Source: Hyphomicrobium sp. (GTDB taxonomy: Bacteria > Pseudomonadota > Alphaproteobacteria > Rhizobiales > Hyphomicrobiaceae). From it: 64,000 bases of DNA. Positions 37,104 through 48,016 of the stretch are shown piece by piece (position 1 is the stretch's first letter; every line of letters begins with the position of its first letter). Below the pieces are notes generated by a model that ran no database searches, was not told the origin of the DNA, and was given only the letters and a program-made list of their open reading frames with translations. The stretch covers positions 62,001-126,000 of the forward strand of contig NZ_JAIELN010000006.1 of assembly GCF_019753045.1 (NCBI RefSeq). Reading direction: 5' to 3'. A program made the translations under genes and the position numbers.

Positions 37104-38138
37104 CTACTTCAGATCGGCTTCGGTGATACCGGCGACAATCGAATTATCGATCTGCTCGGCGGCTTTGAGGTTGTTCTCGGCAGCGCCATTCTCGATATTG
37201 AGCTGCATCACCTCATCGAAGGTTCCGTACAGCGTGCCGGGAGCGCCGGGCTTGCCGAAATAGCCGGCGTTTTCCTTGTGCCCGGTATAGACCAAGCTGC
37301 CTTCGATCGAGGCCGCGAACTCGTCTGGCGTCAAGTTGAAGTGCGGGGCCGCGAGCTTGATGAAGTCGGCCTTGTTCGTGTTGAAATATTCGACCGCCTT
37401 GAGGATGCCGATCATGAACTTCTTGTACTTCTCGGGATTGGCTTTGAGATCGTCCTGACGGGCGGTGATAATATCGACGATGATGCCCGGGTATTGCGCC
37501 GACGAGACCAGAATGTGGGGCTTGCGGCCCGGGACCTTATCGACGGCCTGGGACAGGTACGGCTGGTAGGATACGACCGCGTCAATCGACGAATCCGTCA
37601 GGATGGCGACGGTGTCGGCGGTCGCGATCTGTTTGACGACGAGATCGGACAGGGAGATGCCCTTCTTCTTCAATGCCATCTGGAGCAGCAAGCGCCCCGG
37701 AATGTTGGGCTCCGATGCAACGGTCTTGCCCTTCAGCTGTTCGACGGACGTGATTTCACCCGGGGTGATGACGCCGTCGCCGCCAAGCGATTCGTCGATG
37801 GTGCCGATGATGATGCCGGGGGTTTGGGCGTCACGCGGCTTGCCCTGATACTCGCCGACCGTGCGCATATCCATTTCGATGTCGCCGCGCGCCATGGCTG
37901 CCATGACGTTCGCGCGTTCATCTTCGAACTTGATGCTGACGTTGATGCCGAGCTTCTTGAAGTATCCGAGGTCCTGCGCCACGAAAACGGGGGCGAAGCC
38001 ACTCCACGTCGGGCAGAGAATCCGGATGGTTTCGTCGGCCCGCGCCGCAGTCGCGGCCAGCGACACGCTCAATCCCAAGGCCATCGCAAATCCGGCCCCG
38101 GCAACTCGCCGGACGTTCATCGTCATGTGCATCGGCAT
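37104..38138 (-). CDS. ABC transporter substrate-binding protein, NMT1/SsuA-like
   Basis: A 344-residue exported binding protein. Signal peptide to about residue 34 (ARA). The NMT1-like fold is shown by IRILCPTWSGFAPVFVAQDLGYFKKLGINV, ARGDIEMDMRTVGEY and LKGKTVASEP. Such proteins bind thiamine-pyrimidine, sulfonate, nitrate, taurine or other small solutes; the ligand here is not deducible. It is the first gene of an eight-gene operon and is divergent from a LysR regulator, so it probably defines the inducer or substrate. Confidence 0.9.
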   Translation of the reverse strand: MPMHMTMNVRRVAGAGFAMALGLSVSLAATAARADETIRILCPTWSGFAPVFVAQDLGYFKKLGINVSIKFEDERANVMAAMARGDIEMDMRTVGEYQGKPRDAQTPGIIIGTIDESLGGDGVITPGEITSVEQLKGKTVASEPNIPGRLLLQMALKKKGISLSDLVVKQIATADTVAILTDSSIDAVVSYQPYLSQAVDKVPGRKPHILVSSAQYPGIIVDIITARQDDLKANPEKYKKFMIGILKAVEYFNTNKADFIKLAAPHFNLTPDEFAASIEGSLVYTGHKENAGYFGKPGAPGTLYGTFDEVMQLNIENGAAENNLKAAEQIDNSIVAGITEADLK

Positions 38139-38268
38139 ACCCCTAAATGATCAGACCACCCGTGGTGATGAAATCTCGGGTAAATTTACATCGAAACCAA
38201 TATTGATTATTGGAAGGATACATCGAAAACTGCCGATGTAATGATCGCAGGTGGTTGGAGAGGGAAGG

Positions 38269-39201
38269 ATGCGCCGGCTCGACAATATCGATATTCGCCT
38301 GCTCCGAGTGTTCGCGACGCTGGTGGAGGCGGGCGGGTTCGGCGATGCACAAATTGCGCTCAACCTGTCTCAGCCGACGCTCAGCACGCATCTGGCGGCG
38401 CTGGAGCGCAAACTCGGGGCGCCGCTCTGTATCAGGGGGCGGCGTGGCTTTCAGCTGACGCCGTTCGGTGAAGCGACCTATCTCGCAACGCAAAAACTAT
38501 TCGCCGATATCAGCTCGTTCGAAGAGCGGGTCAGCAAGCACAACGGGCAGCTCGTCGGGCGCCTGCGCGTGGGCATCGTCGACGGTGTCGTGACAAATCC
38601 CTATCTCGGTTTGCAGCACGTCATCGGCCGCTTCATGGAGAACGCCGAAAACGTCTTCATCGACCTGGAACTCGGCACGCCCCAGTTGCTCGAACAGGCC
38701 ATCGCGGACGGCCGCCGCGATGTCGTCATCGGGCCGATGTCGCAAAAGGTGCCCGGCGTCACCTATGTCGCCATTCATCGGGAGCCGCACGGACTTTACT
38801 GCGGCAAGGGCCATTCACTCTTCGATATGCCGCCTGCAGCGATTACGCGGGAAGCCATCGGGGAGTCGCTCTTCTCCGTCCGCGGCTATCGCCATCTCGA
38901 CGATCTTTATCGCGCCGATCATCCGCGCGCGACGGGTCAGGTGGTGCAGATGGAGGCTCAGGTGATGATGATCCTGTCAGGCCGCTTCATCGGCTTTCTG
39001 CCGCGCCATGTTGCCGAGGGCTGGGTGCGGCAGGGTCTCATGCGGGAGCTGAAGCCCCAGGCTTATCAGTTTCTGTCGAGCCATTTTGCCGCCTACCGCA
39101 AGAGCGACGACGACCGGCCCATTGTCCGCAGTTTCGTGCGCTTTCTCAGCCGGCACGCAAGTCAATTGCGCAAGCCGGCCGGCGCCGCGAAGACGGCTTG
39201 A
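38269..39201 (+). CDS. LysR-family transcriptional regulator
   Basis: A 310-residue LysR regulator. Residues about 5-64 form the winged helix (IDIRLLRVFATLVEAGGFGDAQ, LSQPTLSTHLAALERKLG). The rest is the periplasmic-binding-like effector domain (VGIVDGVVTN, VIGPMSQKVPGV). The ATG at 38269 follows GGAGAGGGAAGG; a GTG at 38251 is weaker. It is divergent from the ABC-SDR-creatininase operon with a 130-base AT-rich control region, the normal layout for a LysR activator of the neighbouring operon. Effector unknown. Confidence 0.92.
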   Translation: MRRLDNIDIRLLRVFATLVEAGGFGDAQIALNLSQPTLSTHLAALERKLGAPLCIRGRRGFQLTPFGEATYLATQKLFADISSFEERVSKHNGQLVGRLRVGIVDGVVTNPYLGLQHVIGRFMENAENVFIDLELGTPQLLEQAIADGRRDVVIGPMSQKVPGVTYVAIHREPHGLYCGKGHSLFDMPPAAITREAIGESLFSVRGYRHLDDLYRADHPRATGQVVQMEAQVMMILSGRFIGFLPRHVAEGWVRQGLMRELKPQAYQFLSSHFAAYRKSDDDRPIVRSFVRFLSRHASQLRKPAGAAKTA

Positions 39202-39223
39202 ACGAAGGGGCGTCCCTTGCGTT

Positions 39224-39970
39224 CTAGCTCTGCTTGGCGAGGGCGACGAGGACGGGCCGGAGTTCCTGCGCCGATTTCAGCGGATCGTCGAACCAGAGCC
39301 TGGCAACATCGTCTCCGCACGTCATATCAAGGCCTTCGGGGTCGATGGTCGCGAGACGCCAGCCTTCGGGGGAGGTCGCCCCAGATTTGACGGCGTAGCG
39401 CCCGACGGCGTCGGCGTGGTCGGCATTCATGTGCTCAACTGCGCCTTCTTCAGATTCGCTGAGCGATTGGAGGGCGTCGGCCGGCACTGCGAGGTCGCTC
39501 GCCGCCAATGCGTAAGCTCGGCCAAAGCCGCCGTTCAGCGAAGCGCGCGATGTTGCAAACTTCCAAAATGCAAAATCGGGGAAGTCGGCGTACAATGCGG
39601 CTTTCGGATTGCGCCTGAGAAATCGGCTTTTGACCGGCGCGCGTTCGGGACCCTGGCCAAGATTTTCGGCTGTTCCGATCAACGTCATGCGGGGATAAGC
39701 GAGTGGGTCGCCCTTGCCGGGCTCGCCGACCAGCAGCGAGCATCTGGGATCTGCCTCGAGGTTCGCAAAATGGCTCGAAAGCCGCGAGATGAGAAACACC
39801 GGCGAGCCGTCCATGGCGGTTGCGAGGCTCACGCGACTGACGGAGGGCGAGCCGTCAAGCGGATCTATGGTTGCCAGCGAAGCGTAACGGGCGGTGCGTA
39901 CGAGCGTTTTTGCCTGGCGCCGTGCCGCGTCATCGACGGGCTGCAGGACATCTTTCTTTTTCTCTGTCAT
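39224..39970 (-). CDS. HugZ-family heme oxygenase-like/pyridoxamine-phosphate-oxidase-fold protein
   Basis: A 248-residue protein with an N-terminal FMN-binding split-barrel (AARRQAKTLVRTARYASLAT, SPVFLISRLSSHFANL) and a C-terminal DUF2470-like segment with EEGAVEHMNADHADAV. This pair is the HugZ heme-degrading architecture; other family members have unknown oxidoreductase activity. The ATG at 39970 is chosen because the ORF upstream is poorly conserved and polar. No heme uptake genes are adjacent, so heme cleavage is a family-based guess. Confidence 0.82.
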   Translation of the reverse strand: MTEKKKDVLQPVDDAARRQAKTLVRTARYASLATIDPLDGSPSVSRVSLATAMDGSPVFLISRLSSHFANLEADPRCSLLVGEPGKGDPLAYPRMTLIGTAENLGQGPERAPVKSRFLRRNPKAALYADFPDFAFWKFATSRASLNGGFGRAYALAASDLAVPADALQSLSESEEGAVEHMNADHADAVGRYAVKSGATSPEGWRLATIDPEGLDMTCGDDVARLWFDDPLKSAQELRPVLVALAKQS

Positions 39971-40119
39971 TTTTTGTTGCCTAGCTCGTTTAAATGAAAC
40001 AGGGCGCTTGGCTAAGCTCGAACAAGCTTTTTGAATGGCTGCAGCGAAATCGATTTGATCCGCAAACCCTGGAGCCGGTTTTGTCACGAACAACGACCAG
40101 AAGAAAGGAGTGATTTCAA

Positions 40120-40605
40120 ATGGCTACTTCGCCAGATCTCACGTGCCGAGTTATTCGTGCGGCGGATACATATGATGGGAAGCAGGGTCTGACGTACTTC
40201 TGCGGAATTGCCTCCGAGACCGTTGGGTCGAAGGGCATCTGCATGCATCTCTTGACTGTCCCTGCTGGCGCGCGGGCCAAGGTGCACCTCCATGAAAATC
40301 ATGAGACGGCAATTTATATGCTGGATGGCGAGGTCTTGACGCTTTTTGGGCATCAGCTGGAGCACTGCATCCCGACGCGGGCTGGCGACCTCGTTTATAT
40401 TCCCGCGGGCATCCCTCATCTGCCGGTGAACCTCAGCGATAAGCCTGCGTCCGCGGTGATTGCGCGTACAGATCCCAACGAGCAAGAGAGCGTCGTTCTG
40501 CTCCCGGAACTCGAGGCCCTCGCCGAGGAGAAGATCGTGTCGCTGAAGAACTCGGGTGTCGGGCAGTCCCCGTTGCCCTCGGGTGCCGCGCAGGTGCAGT
40601 CATAA
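40120..40605 (+). CDS. Cupin-domain protein
   Basis: A 161-residue single cupin. Metal-binding residues: two His in HLHENHE and Glu, and a late His in IPAGIPHLPVN. AAAGGAG (40105-40110) stands before the ATG at 40120. The C-terminal 35 residues are helical (LLPELEALAEEK). Small cupins act as isomerases, dioxygenases or ligand-binding sensors; no specific function can be given. Confidence 0.85.
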   Translation: MATSPDLTCRVIRAADTYDGKQGLTYFCGIASETVGSKGICMHLLTVPAGARAKVHLHENHETAIYMLDGEVLTLFGHQLEHCIPTRAGDLVYIPAGIPHLPVNLSDKPASAVIARTDPNEQESVVLLPELEALAEEKIVSLKNSGVGQSPLPSGAAQVQS

Positions 40606-40712
40606 TCGCTCCAGTCATTCGCGACTTGACCTGCGGTTGGCCGGGGTGAAGGTGGGGCCGCTCTCGACGAAGATCGTCGCTCAAGCCGCCGGTTGATTTT
40701 GGGGAAGATGAA

Positions 40713-41570
40713 ATGCTCCGGATTTTGGCGCTCCTGGTGCTGTGGACTTTCGGTGCCGGTCACTGCGCCGCGACCGAGCGCGTTCTCACGCTCACTTTCG
40801 GCGGCGAGGCGCGACGCGTTACGGCTTCCGAACTTTTGGCCAGGCCGGATACAACTTTCCTGACCGTTCCAAAGGACGCCGCATATCACCGCGAAATGAA
40901 GTATCGCGCGGTGCCGTTGCTCGCGCTTTTGGGGTCAGCGTTGAATGGTGACTTCGATACGATCGAAGCGCGGGCCAGCGACGGATATGCATCGCAAATT
41001 CCGCGTGCGCTGGTGATGAAGAGTTCCGCGGGCGGCGCTGTGGCCTGGATTGCCGTCGAGGACCCGGCTGCGCCGTGGCCAAAGCTTCCGGGGCAGGCGG
41101 TCAGCGCCGGTCCTTTCTATCTGGTCTGGGAAAATCCCGAGCGTTCCGGGGTCGGCGATGCGCAATGGCCGTTTTCGCTGGTGTCACTGTCAGGGGGCGA
41201 AGATCCACTCAAGCGCTGGCCGCAAATGGCCGTCGATAGCTCGGTCGCCGCCGCCGCGCCTGAGCGGCGGGGACAGATCGTGTTCGCCAAGATCTGCATG
41301 TCGTGCCATCGCATCGAGGGTGCAGGAGACGGCGAGATGGGGCCTGACCTCGGTCAACCTATGAACGTCACCGAATACATTACCCCCAAGGGGATCCGCG
41401 GCATTATTCGCGATCCGAAGTCGGTGCGCACGTGGCCGCAGCAGCAGATGGAGGCCTTCGACGAGGCGGCGATTTCAAATGGCGACGTCGACGCGGTCAT
41501 CGCCTATCTCGCGTATATGGGTAAGCGCAAGTCCGCGCGAGACGCCACGCTTTCCAAACCGGCGCCGTGA
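40713..41570 (+). CDS. Exported cytochrome c fused to a molybdopterin-oxidoreductase-like N-domain
   Basis: A 285-residue exported protein. Signal peptide to about residue 20 (HCAA). Residues about 25-160 resemble the sulfite-oxidase-like molybdopterin domain in its outer segments (RRVTASELLA, KYRAVPLLALLG, GYASQIPR) but contain no clear cysteine ligand. Residues about 180-275 are a class I cytochrome c with the heme motif CMSCH at 195-199 and a methionine ligand candidate near QPMNVTEY. Similar proteins act as electron carriers for periplasmic dehydrogenases. Ends just before the lon gene, convergently. Confidence 0.85.
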   Translation: MLRILALLVLWTFGAGHCAATERVLTLTFGGEARRVTASELLARPDTTFLTVPKDAAYHREMKYRAVPLLALLGSALNGDFDTIEARASDGYASQIPRALVMKSSAGGAVAWIAVEDPAAPWPKLPGQAVSAGPFYLVWENPERSGVGDAQWPFSLVSLSGGEDPLKRWPQMAVDSSVAAAAPERRGQIVFAKICMSCHRIEGAGDGEMGPDLGQPMNVTEYITPKGIRGIIRDPKSVRTWPQQQMEAFDEAAISNGDVDAVIAYLAYMGKRKSARDATLSKPAP

Positions 41571-41576
41571 GTTGCG

Positions 41577-44000
<2,424 letters not shown>

Positions 44001-44010
44001 TGAAATTACC

Positions 44011-44418
44011 TCAACCTGCCTTGGTCAGCGAGAATACCAAACAGCCATTCGATACGAATTGGCGGACGCCGTACCGGCCGGCCGGCAACTGCACGCGACG
44101 CTCGAAGCGGCCTTGCGGAAGTTCGAGGCGATGGATCACGGCGTTGCGAAGCTGTGGCGGGACAACGCGGCGGCCCGATACGATGAGAATGCCGTCCTCG
44201 ATCGAGGCTTCGACCATTTCCGGATCGACGCCCGGAAGAGCGACAAAGACGAGAATTTCCCGCTCCGTCTCCAGCACATCAATTGGAGGTTCCCAAGCAG
44301 GCTCGTTCCTGGCTTCGGATCGCTGCAGAGAAAAAATCTGCCGGTGCATACGCTCCGCGCGCGTCAAGGTTTCCACGGCTTCGGCCAACATCCAGGTCAT
44401 TGGATCTCTGTTCGACAT
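44011..44418 (-). CDS. Hsp20-family small heat-shock protein
   Basis: A 135-residue small heat-shock protein. The alpha-crystallin domain spans about residues 40-130 with EILVFVALPGVDPEMVEASIEDGILIVSG and the basic RRVVPPQL, ending QFVSNGCLVFSLTKAG, where the C-terminal I-x-I motif is absent. It would hold unfolding proteins for refolding or for Lon, which follows after 10 bases. No clear sigma-32 promoter was found in the 146 bases upstream. Confidence 0.92.
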   Translation of the reverse strand: MSNRDPMTWMLAEAVETLTRAERMHRQIFSLQRSEARNEPAWEPPIDVLETEREILVFVALPGVDPEMVEASIEDGILIVSGRRVVPPQLRNAVIHRLELPQGRFERRVQLPAGRYGVRQFVSNGCLVFSLTKAG

Positions 44419-44564
44419 GAATACTCTTTCGCTTGCGGCATGATCCGTCGAGAAAGTCGTTCCGTGAGGAGACTACCGTCATAAGATCGATCTGTCGCCA
44501 AGGAGGGCGTTCGATCCGGTCAGGTCCATTGATTGCAGCGTCCCGTCGGGTGATTATTTTTTAG

Positions 44565-44966
44565 TTACTGGACGCGCGGCGGTTCCATGTGATCGTCTTT
44601 GAAGAACCTGCGTGCGAGCGCCAGAATCTCGCCGTCTGACGGATGATCGACTGTTTCCACCCCTCGTATTTTGGACTTGAGCGCAGGTGCGCGACGGTCG
44701 ATATGGTTCATGAGAGCGAGCTTTTCGGTCGCCGGGCCAAGGACAAGTATCGCTCCGGCGTCGGCCAGTGCGTCCGTTACGCGTTGCAAGAAATCGGGAT
44801 CTTCGGGCGCGTGGCCGCTGCCGATGGTATTCGCCTTGTGGTGGATATGGCGCGTGGGATCTTTCGGACGGACCACGATCTCGTTTGCATCCGATAGGCT
44901 GAAATAGAAGATGCGGGCCTCGTGGTGGTCGATCCAGACGACGGCGTGAAAATGATGCTCTGACAT
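44565..44966 (-). CDS. Uncharacterised 133-residue protein (eRF1-fold 'translational machinery' type)
   Basis: A soluble 133-residue protein rich in His and Asp: HHFHAVVWIDHHEARIFYF, KDPTRHIHHKANTIG and DHPSDGEILALARRFF. The pattern (VVWIDHHEARIF, GPATEKLALMNHI) resembles a small family of uncharacterised alphaproteobacterial proteins sometimes labelled translational machinery protein, related to the eRF1 domain used in ribosome rescue. No experimental role. It lies upstream of the Hsp20-Lon operon and may share a stress theme. Confidence 0.6.
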   Translation of the reverse strand: MSEHHFHAVVWIDHHEARIFYFSLSDANEIVVRPKDPTRHIHHKANTIGSGHAPEDPDFLQRVTDALADAGAILVLGPATEKLALMNHIDRRAPALKSKIRGVETVDHPSDGEILALARRFFKDDHMEPPRVQ

Positions 44967-45044
44967 GAGATCTCCGTAAGAATGAGTGGCCTCGTAACGT
45001 CGCTTGCCCCAGGCATCCCCGGGGCCGGTATTTTTTAATGTTTC

Positions 45045-45875
45045 TCAGGGAGCCTGTTCTTCAGGGACCTTCTTCGCCTTCGTCACTTTCTTCACCGTTT
45101 TGTTGGGGCTAGCTTTCGCCGTGCTTGGCTTTGCGCCGGCAGGCTTCGTCACAGACTTTTTGTTTTTGGCGGTCAAGGCTTTTTTGCCGGCATTTTTTTG
45201 GAGTGCTGGCAACTTCGCTTCGCGGAGATGGCCGCCAGCGCCGGAACTTGCTGCTTTCTTCGTCTTCTTGACGTTCTTGTCCGCTGTCTTGACCGGTTTC
45301 ACCGGCGGCGGCGCTTTGGCGCCGGTCTTTGCCTTCTTTGAAACCTTCTTCGTGTTTGCCGGATCTGCAGCGATTTTCGTCTTCGCGATCTTTGGCTTCT
45401 TCTGGGCGGTCTTTTTGCTTACGTCCTTAGGGTCGTCGGTGGCTTTGGCGCCGGTGTTGTCGGCAACGTTCTTGGCTGAGCTCTTGCCGCCTATCCCGGC
45501 GTTGTGCCGTTCGACATCCTCCTTGGTGATTTCCCCTTCCTGCACGAGTGCTACGAGGCAAGGGGTCGATAAGCCGTCGCCGACTTTCCGCATGCACTGG
45601 CGAAGCTCTTCCGTGCCGACCGAGTACTGACTGCAGTGCTGATAGTAATCATCTCTACACGCCTGTCTGACGCTGTCGCTTACCGCATAGGCATGAGCGC
45701 TCGACAGAACGGAAAATCCAAAGGCGGCTGCCGCGAAAACGCAGCTTCTTTGAGGGCGCCAACTTCGAAAAATTGCGATGCGGCTTACCGGTACAATACG
45801 TTTTCGCAATCTAATAAACCCAGGTCGGATCTGAATTACGCTCGCGGACAATAATGACTGTGCCGACGACCGCAA
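45045..45875 (-). CDS. Cys-rich-repeat secreted protein with a long Lys/Ala-rich tail
   Basis: A protein of up to 276 residues. No ATG exists near the start: the frame opens with TTG at 45875 and a second TTG lies at 45809, so the start is uncertain. After a hydrophobic export signal (AAAAFGFSVLSSAHA) comes a four-cysteine block, VRQACRDDYYQHCSQYS then ELRQCMRKVG and LSTPC, matching the cysteine-rich GLG1-type repeat. Residues from about 130 onward are a histone-H1-like tail of Lys, Ala, Thr and Pro (KKTAQKKPKIAKTK). The same cysteine block without the tail recurs in the gene at 46090. The tail could bind DNA or anionic envelope polymers. Confidence 0.7.
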   Translation of the reverse strand: MRSSAQSLLSASVIQIRPGFIRLRKRIVPVSRIAIFRSWRPQRSCVFAAAAFGFSVLSSAHAYAVSDSVRQACRDDYYQHCSQYSVGTEELRQCMRKVGDGLSTPCLVALVQEGEITKEDVERHNAGIGGKSSAKNVADNTGAKATDDPKDVSKKTAQKKPKIAKTKIAADPANTKKVSKKAKTGAKAPPPVKPVKTADKNVKKTKKAASSGAGGHLREAKLPALQKNAGKKALTAKNKKSVTKPAGAKPSTAKASPNKTVKKVTKAKKVPEEQAP

Positions 45876-46089
45876 CCCGGCCGCTATTTGGCCTCTAGAA
45901 CATGGTTATCAATAAACTGGTTGCAAGGATCGGTGATTGCTTGCAGGAAAGGCCCGTTACGTCGCCGGAGGCATATGTGCAACATCGTGCTCTATTTGCT
46001 TGAAATTCGCGCCACGTAACTCAATGTCGTGGCATTGGCGGATGCGTATTTACAATAAGGGGTGGGCCGCTCAGGTCCGAATGGCAGCG

Positions 46090-46350
46090 ATGAAGACGAT
46101 AAAAATAGTTCAAACAATTGTAATTTCCGCAGCAGCGCTGACGTTCTTCGGAATGCCGGGCCAGGCCTACACCCGGAAGGTCAAGGACGCATGCTCCGCC
46201 GACTACAGCAGCCTCTGTGGAAAGTACAAGCAGGGAAGTTCCGAGCTGCGTAGATGTTTCGAGAGCAATCGCAGGGTGCTTTCGAGAGACTGCATCGAGG
46301 CACTTGTCAATGCTGGAGATGTGCCCGCGCGATATCTCAGACAGCGGTAG
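46090..46350 (+). CDS. Small secreted Cys-rich-repeat protein
   Basis: An 86-residue protein. Signal peptide to about residue 28 (PGQAYT), then one four-cysteine block KDACSADYSSLCGKY, ELRRCFESN and LSRDCIEA with the spacing of the gene at 45045. A second ATG at 46081 is also possible. The two genes lie head to head, 214 bases apart, so they may be products of one duplication. Role unknown. Confidence 0.72.
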   Translation: MKTIKIVQTIVISAAALTFFGMPGQAYTRKVKDACSADYSSLCGKYKQGSSELRRCFESNRRVLSRDCIEALVNAGDVPARYLRQR

Positions 46351-46518
46351 TCGCATACTTGTCTCGGATTTGAGCGCGGAGATTGCCGAGGCGCGACACG
46401 CATATCGTATAAAGTGAGTGATTGATCGCAACGGCAGAAGCCGCAGGCCTTCTTGCGCAGCGAGGCCGTGATATCCACTTTCCCCGAGCGCCGACAATCA
46501 GGTGCGAGGGAGAAAGTG

Positions 46519-46983
46519 ATGAAATATTTTCCGGCCGCTATCGTCTTTTTGATGCTTTCGGCTTGGGGCGCCAGGGCGGATGACATTGCCTGCGTCAGCA
46601 CGACATTTCGAATCGTCGGTGCAAACGATAAAGTCTGTGTAAGCGGCTTCGATGATCCGAAGGCGCCGGGCGTCGCGTGCCATATCAGTCAGGCGCGAAC
46701 GGGCGGTCTCAAAGGGACGTTCGGCTTGGCCGAAGATCCTTCGATGTTTTCCATCGCGTGCCGGCAGGTCGGACCGATCAGCGCCGACATTTCGAAACTT
46801 CCCGATCAAGCCGAAGTGTATTCGGCGAGCACGTCGCTTTTCTTTAAGCACACTCACGTGTTCCGGACGGTGGACAGGAAGCGCAATACGCTCGTTTACG
46901 TGGCGATCAGCGATCGGTTAATCGAAGGCTCACCCTATAACGCTATTTCGACCGTCCCCGTCATGCCGTGGGGCGCGCACTAG
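46519..46983 (+). CDS. creA: CreA-family periplasmic protein
   Basis: A 154-residue exported protein of the CreA family, found next to catabolite-response genes in Escherichia coli but of unknown function. Signal peptide to about residue 21 (GARA). Family segments DKVCVSGFDDPKAPGVACHISQA and SLFFKHTHVFR are present. The ATG at 46519 follows AGGGAGAAAG; upstream in-frame sequence is not signal-like. Several conserved cysteines suggest disulfides. Confidence 0.85.
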   Translation: MKYFPAAIVFLMLSAWGARADDIACVSTTFRIVGANDKVCVSGFDDPKAPGVACHISQARTGGLKGTFGLAEDPSMFSIACRQVGPISADISKLPDQAEVYSASTSLFFKHTHVFRTVDRKRNTLVYVAISDRLIEGSPYNAISTVPVMPWGAH

Positions 46984-47049
46984 CCGGACTTGTGGAACCT
47001 GAGGGCCGAGCATGGGTTTTTGCCAGATGGGCGAACCCAGGAGGATGCT

Positions 47050-47265
47050 ATGGCCGTTACACCCGAGAAGATCGAAGGGCAATCGGAGCGTGCTTCCTCG
47101 CCGCGCGTCCGATTTCCATGGCTTCTGGCGCTTGTTGTCGTCGCCGGTATTGCCGCTGTTGCCTACAGCTTCCACAGCGACAGAAGCCTGTCGGAGCGCA
47201 CAGGCGTGTTGTCCGGAACGGATGTCGACAACGACGTCATCCCGAGTCTCTCACCCCGCAATTAG
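47050..47265 (+). CDS. Small single-span membrane protein
   Basis: A 71-residue protein preceded by AGGAGG (47038-47043). A basic N-terminal part is followed by one hydrophobic helix (LLALVVVAGIAAVAYSF, about residues 23-41) and a short polar C-terminus. Not recognised. It sits after creA in the same direction and shares its stop region with the convergent gene at 47266. Confidence 0.55.
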   Translation: MAVTPEKIEGQSERASSPRVRFPWLLALVVVAGIAAVAYSFHSDRSLSERTGVLSGTDVDNDVIPSLSPRN

Positions 47266-47526
47266 TTAGCAGACTGAGATCGTTTCGGAACGGCTCCGAC
47301 GAGATGTTTCGACGCCGAGAGGCTTAGCGCGAAGATACAGGCGCACGGCTTTCTCCAGCAGACGATTGACGTCGCTGTACCTATTTCCGATCGAGAGAAT
47401 GCAAGCGGCTAGCCGCTCTATTTCGCCGGGGCGCGTGCCGTCGAGGCGGAGTTCCTTTGCGGCGCGCGCGAGGACCAGGGTCATACGTTCGAGGGCTTCG
47501 GGCTGGTAGGCGTGAGAAGAGTCCAT
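47266..47526 (-). CDS. Hypothetical small helical protein
   Basis: An 86-residue protein with GGAGG (47530-47534) before the ATG at 47526. It reads as a helix-rich soluble protein (ALERMTLVLARAAKELRL, GEIERLAACILSIGNRYSD) with a basic C-terminus. The sequence resembles small proteins of unknown function in Bradyrhizobium and relatives. Converges on the preceding membrane-protein gene with no intergenic space. Confidence 0.5.
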   Translation of the reverse strand: MDSSHAYQPEALERMTLVLARAAKELRLDGTRPGEIERLAACILSIGNRYSDVNRLLEKAVRLYLRAKPLGVETSRRSRSETISVC

Positions 47527-47695
47527 CGGTGCCTCCGAATGTTCTCCCCCACTTGCAACGTTGTAGCACATGTACGTGTCAGATCGAAGAAGGAGCGGCA
47601 TCGGACATAAGCAATGCTCAAAGCATATGCCGATCAGCCGAGGTTGAAGGGAAGACCGTGCGTAACGTGAGAAAGTGCCGTCGTTAAGGCAGCAT

Positions 47696-48016
47696 TCATT
47701 GTGTTCCTGTCGCACGCGACAAGAGGTGCAGACCTTGCTCGCTCAATGCGAGTTCGGTGCGTTGCGTGCGCGGATTTCGCCCGACGACGGTAACAAGCCC
47801 GAGGTCGCCGGAAAGCGCCGTGATCTCGCGAAGTGCAAGTGCGTGCGCGATGTCGAATTTTCTGGAAAAAGTTCTGGTGTCGTTGGCGATGCCGAAATGC
47901 AGGGCCGCGAGTATTGCGGCCCCCAAGGGGGATAGCGCCGCCTCTTCGGATCTCAAGGCCGAGACGGCCTCGAGAATCGTTTCTTCCGTGATTTCGTCTT
48001 CGCCGTCCGCGCTCAT
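47696..48016 (-). CDS. Small helical partner of the FdhF/YdeP-type oxidoreductase
   Basis: A 106-residue acidic protein overlapping the upstream molybdoenzyme gene by 4 bases (ATGA), so it is translated from the same message. It looks helical (EETILEAVSALRSEEAALSPLGAAILAALHFGIA) with the motif AHALALREITALSGDLGLVTV that resembles a winged-helix segment. It may be a regulator or an assembly chaperone for the enzyme. Not recognised as a known family. Confidence 0.6.
   Translation of the reverse strand: MSADGEDEITEETILEAVSALRSEEAALSPLGAAILAALHFGIANDTRTFSRKFDIAHALALREITALSGDLGLVTVVGRNPRTQRTELALSEQGLHLLSRATGTQ

Noticed and set aside
36723-38150. Forward frame of 475 codons opposite permease and binding protein
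   Set aside because: Asp/Arg-rich composition typical of an antisense shadow, crossing the start and stop of two real genes.
44419-44564. Sigma-32 type promoter before hsp20
   Set aside because: A CTTG and a CTTAT-like element are seen but the spacing does not fit the alphaproteobacterial consensus.
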